Assembly: GCF_024749045.1 (NCBI RefSeq) | Contig: NZ_CP087184.1 | Location: 3,906,001 to 3,970,000, forward strand | Direction of reading: 5' to 3' | DNA from: Pseudomonas sp. B21-028 | GTDB taxonomy: Bacteria > Pseudomonadota > Gammaproteobacteria > Pseudomonadales > Pseudomonadaceae | Length of the DNA stretch: 64,000 nucleotides | Shown: piece by piece, positions 1 through 8,900 of the stretch | How positions within the stretch are numbered: position 1 is the stretch's first letter | Layout of the letters: the number at the start of each line of letters is the position of its first letter | The notes under the pieces: model-generated | What the model was told of the DNA's origin: nothing | The model's database searches: none | Seen by the model: the letters and a program-made list of their open reading frames with translations, nothing else | Program-made: the position numbers and the translations under genes

Positions 1-2
1 CA

Positions 3-227
3 CAGTTGCAACGGGATTTCGATGAACGATTGAGCCCGTGTGACGTGACCCTTTCGGTGCGGGAAAAAGAGGTCTGCCTGGGGCTTCTGGCAGGCGGTAC
101 CGTTCCGGAGATAGCGGAAAAGCTGCAAGTCAAAAACAGCTCCATCGAAACCTACCTCAAACGCGCCGCCGCCAAGCTTGGTGTCAGCGGACGGCATGGG
201 CTGGCGAAATGGATGATCGGGTCCTGA
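3..227 (+). CDS. LuxR-type helix-turn-helix regulator, C-terminal part (5' end outside window)
   Basis: The frame is open to the left edge of the window, so only the last ~74 codons are present. The visible part is a LuxR/FixJ-type DNA-binding domain: the 'SVREKEVCLGLLAGG' segment followed by 'VPEIAEKLQVKNSSIETYLKRAAAKLGVSGR' features (scaffold and recognition helices) is typical of this four-helix domain. The N-terminal sensor or receiver domain is not visible, so the signal cannot be inferred. The stop is 84 bp before the efflux lipoprotein gene on the same strand, which makes regulation of that gene plausible but unproven. A TTG in this frame at position 6 is probably not the true start. 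Confidence 0.75.
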   Translation, partial: QLQRDFDERLSPCDVTLSVREKEVCLGLLAGGTVPEIAEKLQVKNSSIETYLKRAAAKLGVSGRHGLAKWMIGS

Positions 228-311
228 TGCGCAGGCACTGGCGAGTACGGATCTAACCGAACCCCTGCCCGTGCCACCGGGGCCTGGCAGGCATCACGAT
301 GAGACAGGTCG

Positions 312-1736
312 ATGCGTAAACTCCTGAGCCCCTTGACTGCCGCGACACTCCTGCTCGGCGGTTGCTCGCTGATCCCGGACTACCAGCGCCCCGATGCCCC
401 TGTCGCCGCGCAATATCCCCAGACATCCGCCTACGCCCCGGCGCTGTCGGGCCCCGCCGCGGCCGATCAGGGCTGGCGAGACCTGTTCCATGATCCGGCG
501 CTGCAACAACTCATCGAAAGCGCCTTGGCCAACAACCGCGACTTGCGCGTGGCGGCCCTGAACGTCGAGGCCTACCAGGCGCAATACCGGATCCAGCGCG
601 CGGACATCTTCCCCGCAATCAGTGCCAACGGCACCGGCTCGCGCCAGCGGCTGCCGGGCAGCCTGACGGGAACCGGCAAGCCGGCGATCAGCAGCACGTA
701 TTCCACCACGCTGGGCATCAGTTCCTATGAGCTGGACCTGTTCGGCCGCATTCGCAGCCTCAGCGACCAGGCCTCCCTCACCTATCTGTCGAGCGAAGAA
801 GCCCGCCGCAGCACTCAGTTGAGCCTGGTGGGCAGTGTCGCCAGTGCCTACCTGACCTGGCGTGCCGACCAGGAGTTGCTGGCCCTGACCCGTGACACGC
901 TGCAGTCCTATGAACAGAGCCTGCGCCTGACAGAACGAAGCAATCAGGTGGGCACCGCCTCGGCCCTGGCCCTGAGCCAGTCACGCACCTCGGTGGAGGA
1001 CGCCAGGGCTCGCCTGGCCCAGTTCCAGCGCCAGGTTGCCCAGGACTTCAACAACCTCACCCTGCTGGTCGGCACCTCGGTCGAGGAGGACCTGCCCGCC
1101 CGCCCCCTGGCCTCCGAGCTGCTGAGCGAGGTACCGGCCGGCCTGCCTTCGGACCTGTTGCAACGCCGCCCGGATGTGCTCGAGGCCGAGTACCTGCTGC
1201 AAGCGGCCAACGCCAATATCGGCGCGGCCCGTGCCGCCTTCTTCCCGAGCATCAGCCTGACTGCCAACGCCGGCACCTCGAGCAACGAGTTGTCCGGGCT
1301 GTTCAAGGGCGGGTCGGGCAGCTGGCTGTTCCAGCCTCAGATCAACCTGCCGATCTTCAATGCCGGCAGCCTTCGGGCGAGCCTGAACTATTCGAAGATC
1401 CAGAAGGATATCCGCGTCTCCCAGTACGAGAAATCGATCCAGACTGCCTTCCGGGAAGTCTCCGATGGTCTGGCGGCGCGCAAGACCTACAAGGAACAGC
1501 TGGTCGCGCAGGCCGATCTGGTACAAGCCAACCAGGACTACTACAGGCTGGCGGAGCGTCGCTATCGCATCGGTGTCGACAGCAGCCTGACGTTCCTCGA
1601 TGCACAACGCTCGCTGTTCAGCGCCCGGCAGACCCTTATCGTCGACCGGCTGTCGCAACTGCTCGCCGAGGTCAACTTGTACAAGGCGCTAGGTGGGGGT
1701 TGGGTCGAACGCACAAACACCATGACTGTGAGGTGA
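312..1736 (+). CDS. Outer-membrane efflux lipoprotein (OprM/NodT family RND channel)
   Basis: A 474-residue TolC-like outer-membrane channel for a tripartite efflux pump. The N-terminus is a lipoprotein signal ending in an LGGC lipobox (Cys18), followed by the 'LIPDYQRPD' start common in OprM-type proteins. Two OEP repeats follow, including '[12 protein letters not shown]' (about 280-290) and '[18 protein letters not shown]' (about 298-315), both hallmark motifs, and the C-terminal 'YKALGGGW'. Length is normal for the family. No membrane-fusion protein or inner-membrane pump is visible in the window, so its partners lie upstream or elsewhere. The stop codon is directly followed by the ATG of the next small gene, suggesting co-transcription. 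Confidence 0.93.
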   Translation: MRKLLSPLTAATLLLGGCSLIPDYQRPDAPVAAQYPQTSAYAPALSGPAAADQGWRDLFHDPALQQLIESALANNRDLRVAALNVEAYQAQYRIQRADIFPAISANGTGSRQRLPGSLTGTGKPAISSTYSTTLGISSYELDLFGRIRSLSDQASLTYLSSEEARRSTQLSLVGSVASAYLTWRADQELLALTRDTLQSYEQSLRLTERSNQVGTASALALSQSRTSVEDARARLAQFQRQVAQDFNNLTLLVGTSVEEDLPARPLASELLSEVPAGLPSDLLQRRPDVLEAEYLLQAANANIGAARAAFFPSISLTANAGTSSNELSGLFKGGSGSWLFQPQINLPIFNAGSLRASLNYSKIQKDIRVSQYEKSIQTAFREVSDGLAARKTYKEQLVAQADLVQANQDYYRLAERRYRIGVDSSLTFLDAQRSLFSARQTLIVDRLSQLLAEVNLYKALGGGWVERTNTMTVR

Positions 1737-1949
1737 ATGAAGATGGGCACATTCGAACCTGGAACACTTGTCCGTTTACGCTCGGGAGGCAAGACCATGG
1801 TGGTCAAGCCTGCCTCATCGATCGGCCAGTTGCCCGATACCTTGCTGCTGCTCTGCGAGTACCGGGCCAAGAATCGGCTGGTGCAGGGGTTCTATGCCAT
1901 ACGCGACCTGATCCCGGCGTCCATGGCAGCCGATGGTGAAAAAACCTGA
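1737..1949 (+). CDS. Small DUF2158-like (YodC-like) protein
   Basis: A 70-residue soluble protein whose ATG abuts the TGA of the efflux lipoprotein gene, so the two are probably translationally coupled. The N-terminal half, 'FEPGTLVRLRSGGKTMVV', resembles the start of DUF2158/YodC proteins (a beta-strand 'G..V.LkSGGp.MtV' pattern). The C-terminal half lacks the usual tryptophan-containing stretch, so assignment rests on the N-terminal motif only. Function of the family is not established. A possible longer reading in another frame starting at 1700 overlaps the efflux gene and is not credible. Confidence 0.55.
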   Translation: MKMGTFEPGTLVRLRSGGKTMVVKPASSIGQLPDTLLLLCEYRAKNRLVQGFYAIRDLIPASMAADGEKT

Positions 1950-1989
1950 CCTGGCTTGGGCATGCTCAACATCCATGCAGGCTGACCCA

Positions 1990-2286
1990 CCGCTATCGCG
2001 AGCAGGCTCGCTCCCACAGGGGATCGACGCCGGACGCAAATACCGGAGGCACCCCCGGATACTGTGGGAGCGAGCCTGCTCGCGATGACGGCGGCACATT
2101 CAACACCTTCGTGACAGACACTCCGCTATCGCGAGCAGGCTCGCTCCCACAGGGGATCGGCGCCGGACGCAAATGCCGGAGGCACCCCGGATACTGTGGG
2201 AGCGAGCCTGCTCGCGATGACGGCGGCACATTCAACACCTTCGTGACAGACACTCCGCTATCGCGAGCAGGCTCCCTCCCACAGTG
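1990..2286. repeat. REP/REPIN cluster, two tandem units
   Basis: Five REP palindromes of the GTGGGAGCGAGC..GCTCGCGA class alternate in orientation. The unit of about 132 bp starting near 1991 (inverted REP pair plus the 'ggcggcacattcaacacc' spacer) is repeated almost exactly from 2124. The last copy carries a ctccctccc variant in its arm. It occupies the gap between two convergent genes and could serve as a transcription barrier. Confidence 0.85.
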
Positions 2287-2319
2287 AAGCTTCATCACTG
2301 GTGGAGCTTCATCACTGCC

Positions 2320-3708
2320 TCAAACCGTTCGCGAATACTGAACCGTCGGGGCTGCTTCCAGATAAGCATCGAAGGCCATGGCGACGCTGCGCATCATCAG
2401 TTGCCCTTGGGGCAGCAGTACCAGCGCGTCGGGGTGGATTTGCAGTAATCCATCGCGCACCTGCTCCTGGAGCCGGGCCAGCGCATCGGCGAAGTATTCG
2501 CTAAAGCAAATGCCATGACCCGCCTCGACCCGGCCGACATCCACCCGCCCATGGCACATCAGTTCGTTGATGACTTCACGCCGCAAGCGGTCGTCATCGC
2601 TCAGACGATAGCCGCGTTGCACCGGCAGCAACCCCTGGTCCAAACGGGCGTAATACTGCGACAGCTCCTTGACGTTCTGGTTATAGCTGTCGCCGACCTT
2701 GCCGATCGAAGACACGCCCAGGCCGATCAGGTCGCAGTCGGCGTGGGTGGAATAGCCCTGGAAATTGCGCTGCAGGGTACCTTGGCCACGGGCATGCACC
2801 AGTTCATCGTCCGGCAGCGCAAAGTGGTCCATGCCGATGTAGACATAACCCGCCTCGCTCAACCGATTGATGGTCAGTTCGAGCAGCTCCAGCTTGCGCT
2901 CCGGCGGCGGCATGTCTTCAGGGCGAATCATCCGCTGCGCCCTCACCCGCTGCGGCAGATGCGCGTAGCTGTAGGCCGCAATCCGGTCGGGACGCAGGGC
3001 GATGATCTTGTCCAGGGTGACATCGAAACTGGCGAGGGTCTGCAACGGCAAACCGTAGATCAGATCGACGCTGACCGACTTGAAGCGCGCCTCGCGGGCC
3101 GCCGCCACCAACGCCGCGACCTGGGCTTCGCTTTGTACCCGGTTGACGGCGGCTTGCACCCGGGCATCGAAATCCTGGACGCCGAAGCTCAGGCGGTTGA
3201 ATCCCAACTGGCGCAGCCCCCTGATCTGTTCGGCAGCGATAGTGCGTGGGTCGACCTCGATGGAGAACTCATGGGCGTCGCTGTCATCCATGTCGAACGA
3301 CTGGTGCAGGCAGTCCATCAGCTCGGCCAGTTGCTCGTGGGTCAGATAGGTCGGCGTGCCGCCCCCCAGATGCAGCTGGGTCAGCTTGCGCGTGCGGTCG
3401 AACAAGCTCGCTTGCAGGGCGATTTCACGCTTGAGGTACGTCAGGTATTCTGCGGCGCGATGGGTCTTGCGGGTGATGATCTTGTTGCACGCGCAGTAGT
3501 AGCACAGGCTCTGGCAGAACGGGATATGGATGTACACCGACAATGGCTTGGGCACCAAGGCCTGGTTACTGCGCCGGGCAGCCTCGCGGTAGTCGTCCAT
3601 GGCAAAAGCCTGGTGAAACTGCGGTGCCGTGGGATAGGACGTATAACGTGGGCCCGGGCAGTCGTATTTCTCGACCAGGGCACGATTGAACGCGGATGGG
3701 GAATTCAT
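2320..3708 (-). CDS. hemN: Oxygen-independent coproporphyrinogen III oxidase (radical SAM)
   Basis: A 462-residue HemN that decarboxylates coproporphyrinogen III to protoporphyrinogen IX without oxygen, in the cytoplasm, supporting haem synthesis under low oxygen. The radical-SAM motif is intact: Cys65, Cys69 and Cys72 in 'FCQSLCYYC', with the additional Cys74 typical of true HemN. The N-terminal 'YDCPGPRYTSYPTAPQF' and the 'HLGGGTPTYL' glycine-rich SAM-binding motif are also present. The start ATG overlaps the stop of the upstream HemN-like gene by 4 bp (ATGA), so both are read from one transcript starting at the Anr box near 5090. Confidence 0.96.
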   Translation of the reverse strand: MNSPSAFNRALVEKYDCPGPRYTSYPTAPQFHQAFAMDDYREAARRSNQALVPKPLSVYIHIPFCQSLCYYCACNKIITRKTHRAAEYLTYLKREIALQASLFDRTRKLTQLHLGGGTPTYLTHEQLAELMDCLHQSFDMDDSDAHEFSIEVDPRTIAAEQIRGLRQLGFNRLSFGVQDFDARVQAAVNRVQSEAQVAALVAAAREARFKSVSVDLIYGLPLQTLASFDVTLDKIIALRPDRIAAYSYAHLPQRVRAQRMIRPEDMPPPERKLELLELTINRLSEAGYVYIGMDHFALPDDELVHARGQGTLQRNFQGYSTHADCDLIGLGVSSIGKVGDSYNQNVKELSQYYARLDQGLLPVQRGYRLSDDDRLRREVINELMCHGRVDVGRVEAGHGICFSEYFADALARLQEQVRDGLLQIHPDALVLLPQGQLMMRSVAMAFDAYLEAAPTVQYSRTV

Positions 3709-5027
3709 GATGGATTCAACCTTTCAAAAAGCCTGGCAGGTATCGGTTCGAAGGGGATGGCGACGGCATCGTCAGGGCACCGGTCGAACAGATTGCAGAT
3801 CGCATCCACGCTTAACCGGCCGGCCGGCAGGATGCCGATGAAGCGGCTCGACAATTCAATCAATCCATCGATATTCAAGGCCTCCAGCTGCGGCCAGATA
3901 GACGCGAAATACTCGCGAAAAACCAGTCCGAAACGGGCCTCGATGGCCGGGATGTCCAGTTCCAGGTCACAGGACAGCTGTTCGATCACCGCCGCCCCGA
4001 CCTGATCCCCAGCCTCACGGCGCCAACCACGCCAGACCGGCAGTTGCCCGGCCCCCAATTGCTGGCGGTACTGCAGCAGATCAGCGGTGTTCTGCACGTA
4101 CAGATCGTCGATCTGGGTGATGGCCGCCAGCCCGAACCCCACATGATCACAACAACCATGCCGGGTGAAACCCTGGCAGTTATGGTGCAAGCGGCCATGT
4201 TCCTGGGCGACCGCCAGGTCATCGTCGGCCCGGACGAACAGCCCTCGGCCGATGTAGTGGTAGCCCGCGCCGATCAGTTGTTCGCAACTGACCCGGCGCA
4301 TGGCGTCCTTGTCCGCCTGGCTGCAAAAGCTGCCGGCCATCGCCGCGTCCGTCGAACGGTAGCGATATGGCGCCCGGGCATAGTCGAAGACATGCAGCCG
4401 GTCCGGCTCCAGTTCGATCAGGGTGGCCAGCTTCAGCGCGAAGCTGTGGGGCGTCTGCCAGGCGTGGCCATAACCGAGGTCGATGCTGATGGAGCGAAAA
4501 CCGAAGGTCCGCGCCGCGTCGATCAATGAATGGATCGGGGCCGGGTTCTGGTAGCGATCCACCGACAGCTCGCGGTCGGCGCCCATGTCCGGAACACCGA
4601 TGCTGACGTGGGTAAAGCCCTGGTCGCGGATCAGGCCCATGGTCGACCAGTCGGTGTGATGCAGGTCCAGCTCGATGCCCTGGTCGCCGCTTTCGGAAAA
4701 GTCGAAACGCTTGCGCAACTCCCCCATCAGTTGCTGCAAATGAACGATCACCGGTGTGCCGCCGGTCAACCAGAACTGATCGACCCGTCGGCCCGTTCCC
4801 AGGTGACAGCCGACCAGGCCCATCTCGTGCATCAGTGATTGCAGATAGACGTCGATCCCGGCGCATTGGCAAACGCTGGCAAGGGGCGAACACGACGTCA
4901 GCCTCAGGCGCGACGGCAGGTGCACCGACAACGAGAGCGGCCGCCGTTTCTGGCGGCTGTGGCGCAACCCCCGGAGCAGATCGAGGGAGCCGACGCCTCC
5001 GTGGAATTTATGTAACGGGTCGAACAT
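3705..5027 (-). CDS. HemN-like paralogue with degenerate radical-SAM motif
   Basis: A 440-residue HemN relative. Family traits visible: 'FWLTGGTPVIVHLQQLM' (counterpart of GGGTP), 'HVSIGVPDMG', 'SIDLGYGHAWQT' (counterpart of DLIYGLP) and the C-terminal HemN domain. The canonical CxxxCxxC is absent: where HemN has 'HIPFCQSLCYYC', this protein has 'VHLPSRLRLTSCSPLASVCQC' features with cysteines at 46, 53 and 55. It may not bind a standard 4Fe-4S cluster, and a catalytic role in coproporphyrinogen oxidation is doubtful. The start at 5027 was chosen because GGAGA lies 6 bases upstream; an upstream in-frame ATG at 5057 lacks that site. It overlaps hemN by 4 bp and lies 57 bp downstream of an Anr/FNR box. 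Confidence 0.8.
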   Translation of the reverse strand: MFDPLHKFHGGVGSLDLLRGLRHSRQKRRPLSLSVHLPSRLRLTSCSPLASVCQCAGIDVYLQSLMHEMGLVGCHLGTGRRVDQFWLTGGTPVIVHLQQLMGELRKRFDFSESGDQGIELDLHHTDWSTMGLIRDQGFTHVSIGVPDMGADRELSVDRYQNPAPIHSLIDAARTFGFRSISIDLGYGHAWQTPHSFALKLATLIELEPDRLHVFDYARAPYRYRSTDAAMAGSFCSQADKDAMRRVSCEQLIGAGYHYIGRGLFVRADDDLAVAQEHGRLHHNCQGFTRHGCCDHVGFGLAAITQIDDLYVQNTADLLQYRQQLGAGQLPVWRGWRREAGDQVGAAVIEQLSCDLELDIPAIEARFGLVFREYFASIWPQLEALNIDGLIELSSRFIGILPAGRLSVDAICNLFDRCPDDAVAIPFEPIPARLFERLNPS

Positions 5028-5083
5028 GACAATCTCCGAGTGGCTGCGCGGGGACATTGTCCGGCTTCACCCACCACGCCACC

Positions 5084-5097
5084 TTGACCTGTATCAA
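5084..5097 (-). promoter_or_regulatory. Anr/FNR box upstream of the hemN-like/hemN operon
   Basis: On the minus strand the site reads TTGAT-ACAG-GTCAA, a near-perfect match to the FNR/Anr/Dnr consensus TTGAT-N4-ATCAA. Its centre is 63 bp upstream of the ATG at 5027, which fits a class II activator site at -41.5 with a leader of about 20 nt. The downstream hemN is a well-known Anr-regulated function, so the placement is biologically sensible. Confidence 0.8.
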
Positions 5098-5121
5098 GCG
5101 CCTTGAACCCACGCCACCCCG

Positions 5122-5564
5122 TTACCAAGTGACGTAGAACATGCCCTTGGCCAACAGCACGATTGCCACCAGGTGCAGGAACACCCGCGTGTGGATGACC
5201 TGGACGTAACGGGCGTTCATGCGTCCACGCCTGAACAGCCACATGGCCCAGAGAAAATGCCCCAACACACTGCCCGCCAGCAGGACCTTCAACCCAGCAA
5301 CAAACCGAACGACGATTGCCACGGCGACATCAACACCGGCCAATAACGCAACCAGACCATCCCGCCACCCGCACCGAACAGCACCAGCAACACCCAGGGC
5401 ATCAACTGGCGGGCACGCCGGCTGATGCCCTGTTCGAGCAGCACCATGACCTTGGCGGGCAGTTGCTGGCTGATGCTCTCCAGGAACAGCACTTCGAAGA
5501 ACACCGTGCCGATGAACACCAGGGCGGCGAACAGGTGCAAGGTCAGGAGCAGCGGATAGATCAT
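5122..5564 (-). pseudogene. Small integral membrane protein (CopD-like), frameshifted
   Basis: Two overlapping frames join into one protein of about 147 residues. The N-terminal part starts with ATG at 5564, 'MIYPLLLTLHLFAALVFIG', and runs to a stop near 5289. The C-terminal part continues in the next frame from about 'GLKVLLAGSVLGHFLWAMW' to the stop at 5122. Together they give four hydrophobic segments, as in the small CopD-like/DUF membrane proteins found beside hemN in pseudomonads. One base seems to be missing near 5298-5302. Whether this is decay or a read error cannot be told from the sequence. It ends 24 bp before the Anr box. Confidence 0.6.
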
Positions 5565-5670
5565 GGGGGCCGTCCGGTTGCACTCGATGGTTTACCCGAG
5601 ACTAACGCGTGGGCCAGATCCCGGGGTTGATGCCAATCAAGGAACCGCCTATCTCGCCATCATCATCCAG

Positions 5671-5766
5671 CCTGTGGGAGCGAGCCTGCTCGCGATTGGC
5701 GGCGGCACATTCAGTATCCATGCAAACTGATCCACCGCTATCGCGAGCAGGCTCGCTCCCACAGGG
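5671..5766. repeat. REPIN (inverted REP pair)
   Basis: Two REP copies in opposite orientation (tgtgggagcgagc..gctcgcga and its complement) separated by a 'ggcggcacattcag' type spacer. It fills most of the gap between the membrane ORF and the epimerase gene. The remaining bases 5565-5670 and 5767-5952 show no further gene. An in-frame ATG at 5779 precedes the preferred epimerase start but lacks family similarity. Confidence 0.8.
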
Positions 5767-5952
5767 GGCGCGGCGTCAATGAAACGTAACTTTTCCCGAG
5801 CAGGGTTCCCGACCGCTGATCAGGTAGTTCAGCTTTTTGACACCTCCCCGACATTCGGTCACAACTTTCCCGCTCCGTCAGGTCATAACCCTGTGGTCGC
5901 CGATGGAATATTGGCATCTACCGTGGTTCCAGCCCGATACGGAGATAAACTC

Positions 5953-8900
5953 ATGATTTTCAACGTACAAAATTTTGGCGCCAAAGGAGACGGTATTACC
6001 GATGACACCGCGGCCATCCAGGCAGCGATTGACGCGGCGGCAGCGGCAGGCGGGGGGCAGGTGTATGTACCGGCCGGGACCTACATCGTTTCGGGGGCGA
6101 GGAACCTTCCGATGGCTGCCTGATGCTCAAGAGCAACGTCCACCTCTATGGCGACGGCATGGGCGAGTCCACCATCAAGGTGGCCGACGGCTCCGACACC
6201 AAGATCACCGGTATCATCCGCTCCGCCTACGGCGAAGAGACCCATGATTTCGGTATCAGCCAACTCACCATCGACGGCAACCGCGACCACACCACCGGCA
6301 AGATCGACGGCTGGTTCAACGGCTACATTCCCGGCGAAGAAGGCTACGACTCCAACGTCACCATCGACAGCGTCGAGATCAAGGACTGCTCGGGGTACGG
6401 CTTCGACCCCCACGAGCAGACCGTCAACATGGTCATCAAGAACAGCGTGTCCCACGGCAATGGCCTGGACGGCTTCGTGGCCGACTTCCTCAGCGACAGC
6501 ACCTTCGAAAACAACGTCGCCTACGACAACGACCGGCACGGTTTCAACGTCGTCACCAGCACCCACGACTTCACCCTCACCAACAACGTCGCCTATGACA
6601 ACGGCGGCAACGGCATCGTGGTACAGCGCGGCAGCGAGGACATCCCCTCCCCCAGCAATATCACCATCACCGGTGGCGAGGTGTACGGCAACGGTGCCGA
6701 AGGCGTGCTGATCAAACTGTCCAGCGAGGTGACAGTCACCGGCGTCGACATCCACGACAACGCCAGCGCCGGGGTACGCATCTACGGCAGCAACCACGTC
6801 GAGATTCTCGACAACACCCTCAACAACAATTCCCTGGGCGGCGCCGTCCCCGAGATCATCATCCAGTCCTACGACGACACCCTGGGCGTCTCCGGCAAGT
6901 ACTTCAACGGCAGCGATAACACGATCCAGGGCAACCTCATCAGCGGCAGCGACCTGTCCACATACGGCGTGGCCGAGCGCAACGAAGACGGCACCGATCG
7001 CAACGCGATCATCGCCAATACCATCAGCCACACCAGCAAGGGCGCCACCCTGGTCTATGGCGATGGCAGCTACGTCAGCGCCACGGCGCCGATGACCACC
7101 GTACAAGGCACGGCCGGCAACGACACGCTGCTGGGCACCAGCGCCAGCGAGATCTTCTACGGCGGCGCCGGAAACGACACGATCAACGGCGGAGCCGGTG
7201 GCGACATCCTGGTGGGCGGCGCGGGCGTCGACAAACTCACCGGCGGCACGGGCGCCGATACGTTCCGCTTCGCCAGCCAGTCCGACAGCTACCGCAACGC
7301 GACCACCAGTTTCGACGACACCATCACCGACTTCGACGTCACCCAGGACAAGATCGACCTTGCCGGCCTGGGCTTTACCGGCCTGGGCAATGGCCGTGGC
7401 GGCACCTTGCAGGTCAGCTACAGCGCCAGCAGCGACCGTACCTACATCAAGGACTTCGACGCCGATGCCAGCGGCAATCGCTTCGAGTTGATTCTCTCCG
7501 GCAACCTCGCCAGCACCCTGACGGCGAACAACTTCATCTTCAACCGGGTGGTCACCGGCACCAGTGGCAACGACTCGCTGTCGGGCAGTGATTCGGCCGA
7601 TACCCTGCTCGGCCTGGCGGGCAACGACAGCCTCAGTGGCGGCGCCGGCGATGACAAGCTCGACGGCGGGGCCGGCATGGACACCCTCACCGGCGGCGCC
7701 GGGGCGGACACCTTCGTGTTTTCCAACCGCCTGGACAGCTACCGCAACTACAACACCGGCGGCGTCAACCTGGGCGACCTGATCACCGACTTCAATGTCG
7801 CCTCCGACAAGATCGACCTGTCGGCCCTGGGCTTCACCGGCCTGGGGGACGGCAAGAACGACACCGTGTACCTGGTGCTCAACAGCGCCGGCACCAAGAC
7901 CTACATCAAGTCCCTGACCGCCGACGCCAATGGCAACCGCTTCGAAGTGGCCCTGGACGGCAACTACCTCAACACGCTGACCAGTGCCAACTTCGTGTTC
8001 GCTACATCGTCACCGACCAACCACGCGCCAGTGCTGGCGACGCCGCTGCTGGACCAGAATGCAACGGAGAACACACCGTTCAGCTACGTGGTGCCTGCCA
8101 CCAGTTTCAGCGACCCGGACAACGACAGCCTCAGCTACACCGCCAAACTGGCCGACGGCAGCGCCCTGCCCAGCTGGCTGGTGTTCGACGCCGCCACGCG
8201 CACGTTCAGCGGTACGCCAAGTGACACCGCTTCAGGCACCTATTCCATACAAGTCACCGCCACGGACGGCAGCAACGCCACCGTCAGCGACAGTTTCACC
8301 CTCGCCGTGCAAGATGTGCCCGCCTCCGTCGTCATCAACGGCACGCCGAACAACGACACGCTGACCGGCACCGCGGCCAACGAGCAGCTGTTCGGTGGCG
8401 CCGGGAACGACACCCTCAATGGCGCGGCCGGGAACGACATCCTGGTCGGCGGTACCGGGGTGGACAAACTCACCGGCGGCACGGGTGCCGACGTGTTCCG
8501 CTACACCTCGAAGCTCGACAGCTACCGTACCAGTTCCACCAGCGCCAGTGACCAGATCCTCGACTTCGACGTGGCCGCCGACAAGATCGACGTCTCGGCG
8601 CTCGGCTACACCGGCCTGGGCAATGGCCTGAATGGCACCCTGCAACTGACCTACAGCGCCTCGACCAACCGCACCTACCTCAAGGACCTGACGGTCGACG
8701 CCAACGGCAACCGCTTCGAAGTGTCGCTGGCGGGCAATCTGGTCAGCAGCCTGACGGCCAGCCACTTCGTGTTCGCCGACCAGAACACCCCCGGCAACGT
8801 GGCGCCAGTCGTGGCTATCCCGCTCCTCGACCAGACTGCCAGTGAAAGCACGCCGTTCCGTTACACCGTGGCCCACGACAGCTTCACCGACGGCAACCAG

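Noticed and set aside
2515..4005. Long plus-strand open frame (496 codons) opposite hemN
   Set aside because: It is the antisense shadow of two well-supported hemN-family genes, has no ribosome-binding site and no protein-like motif composition.
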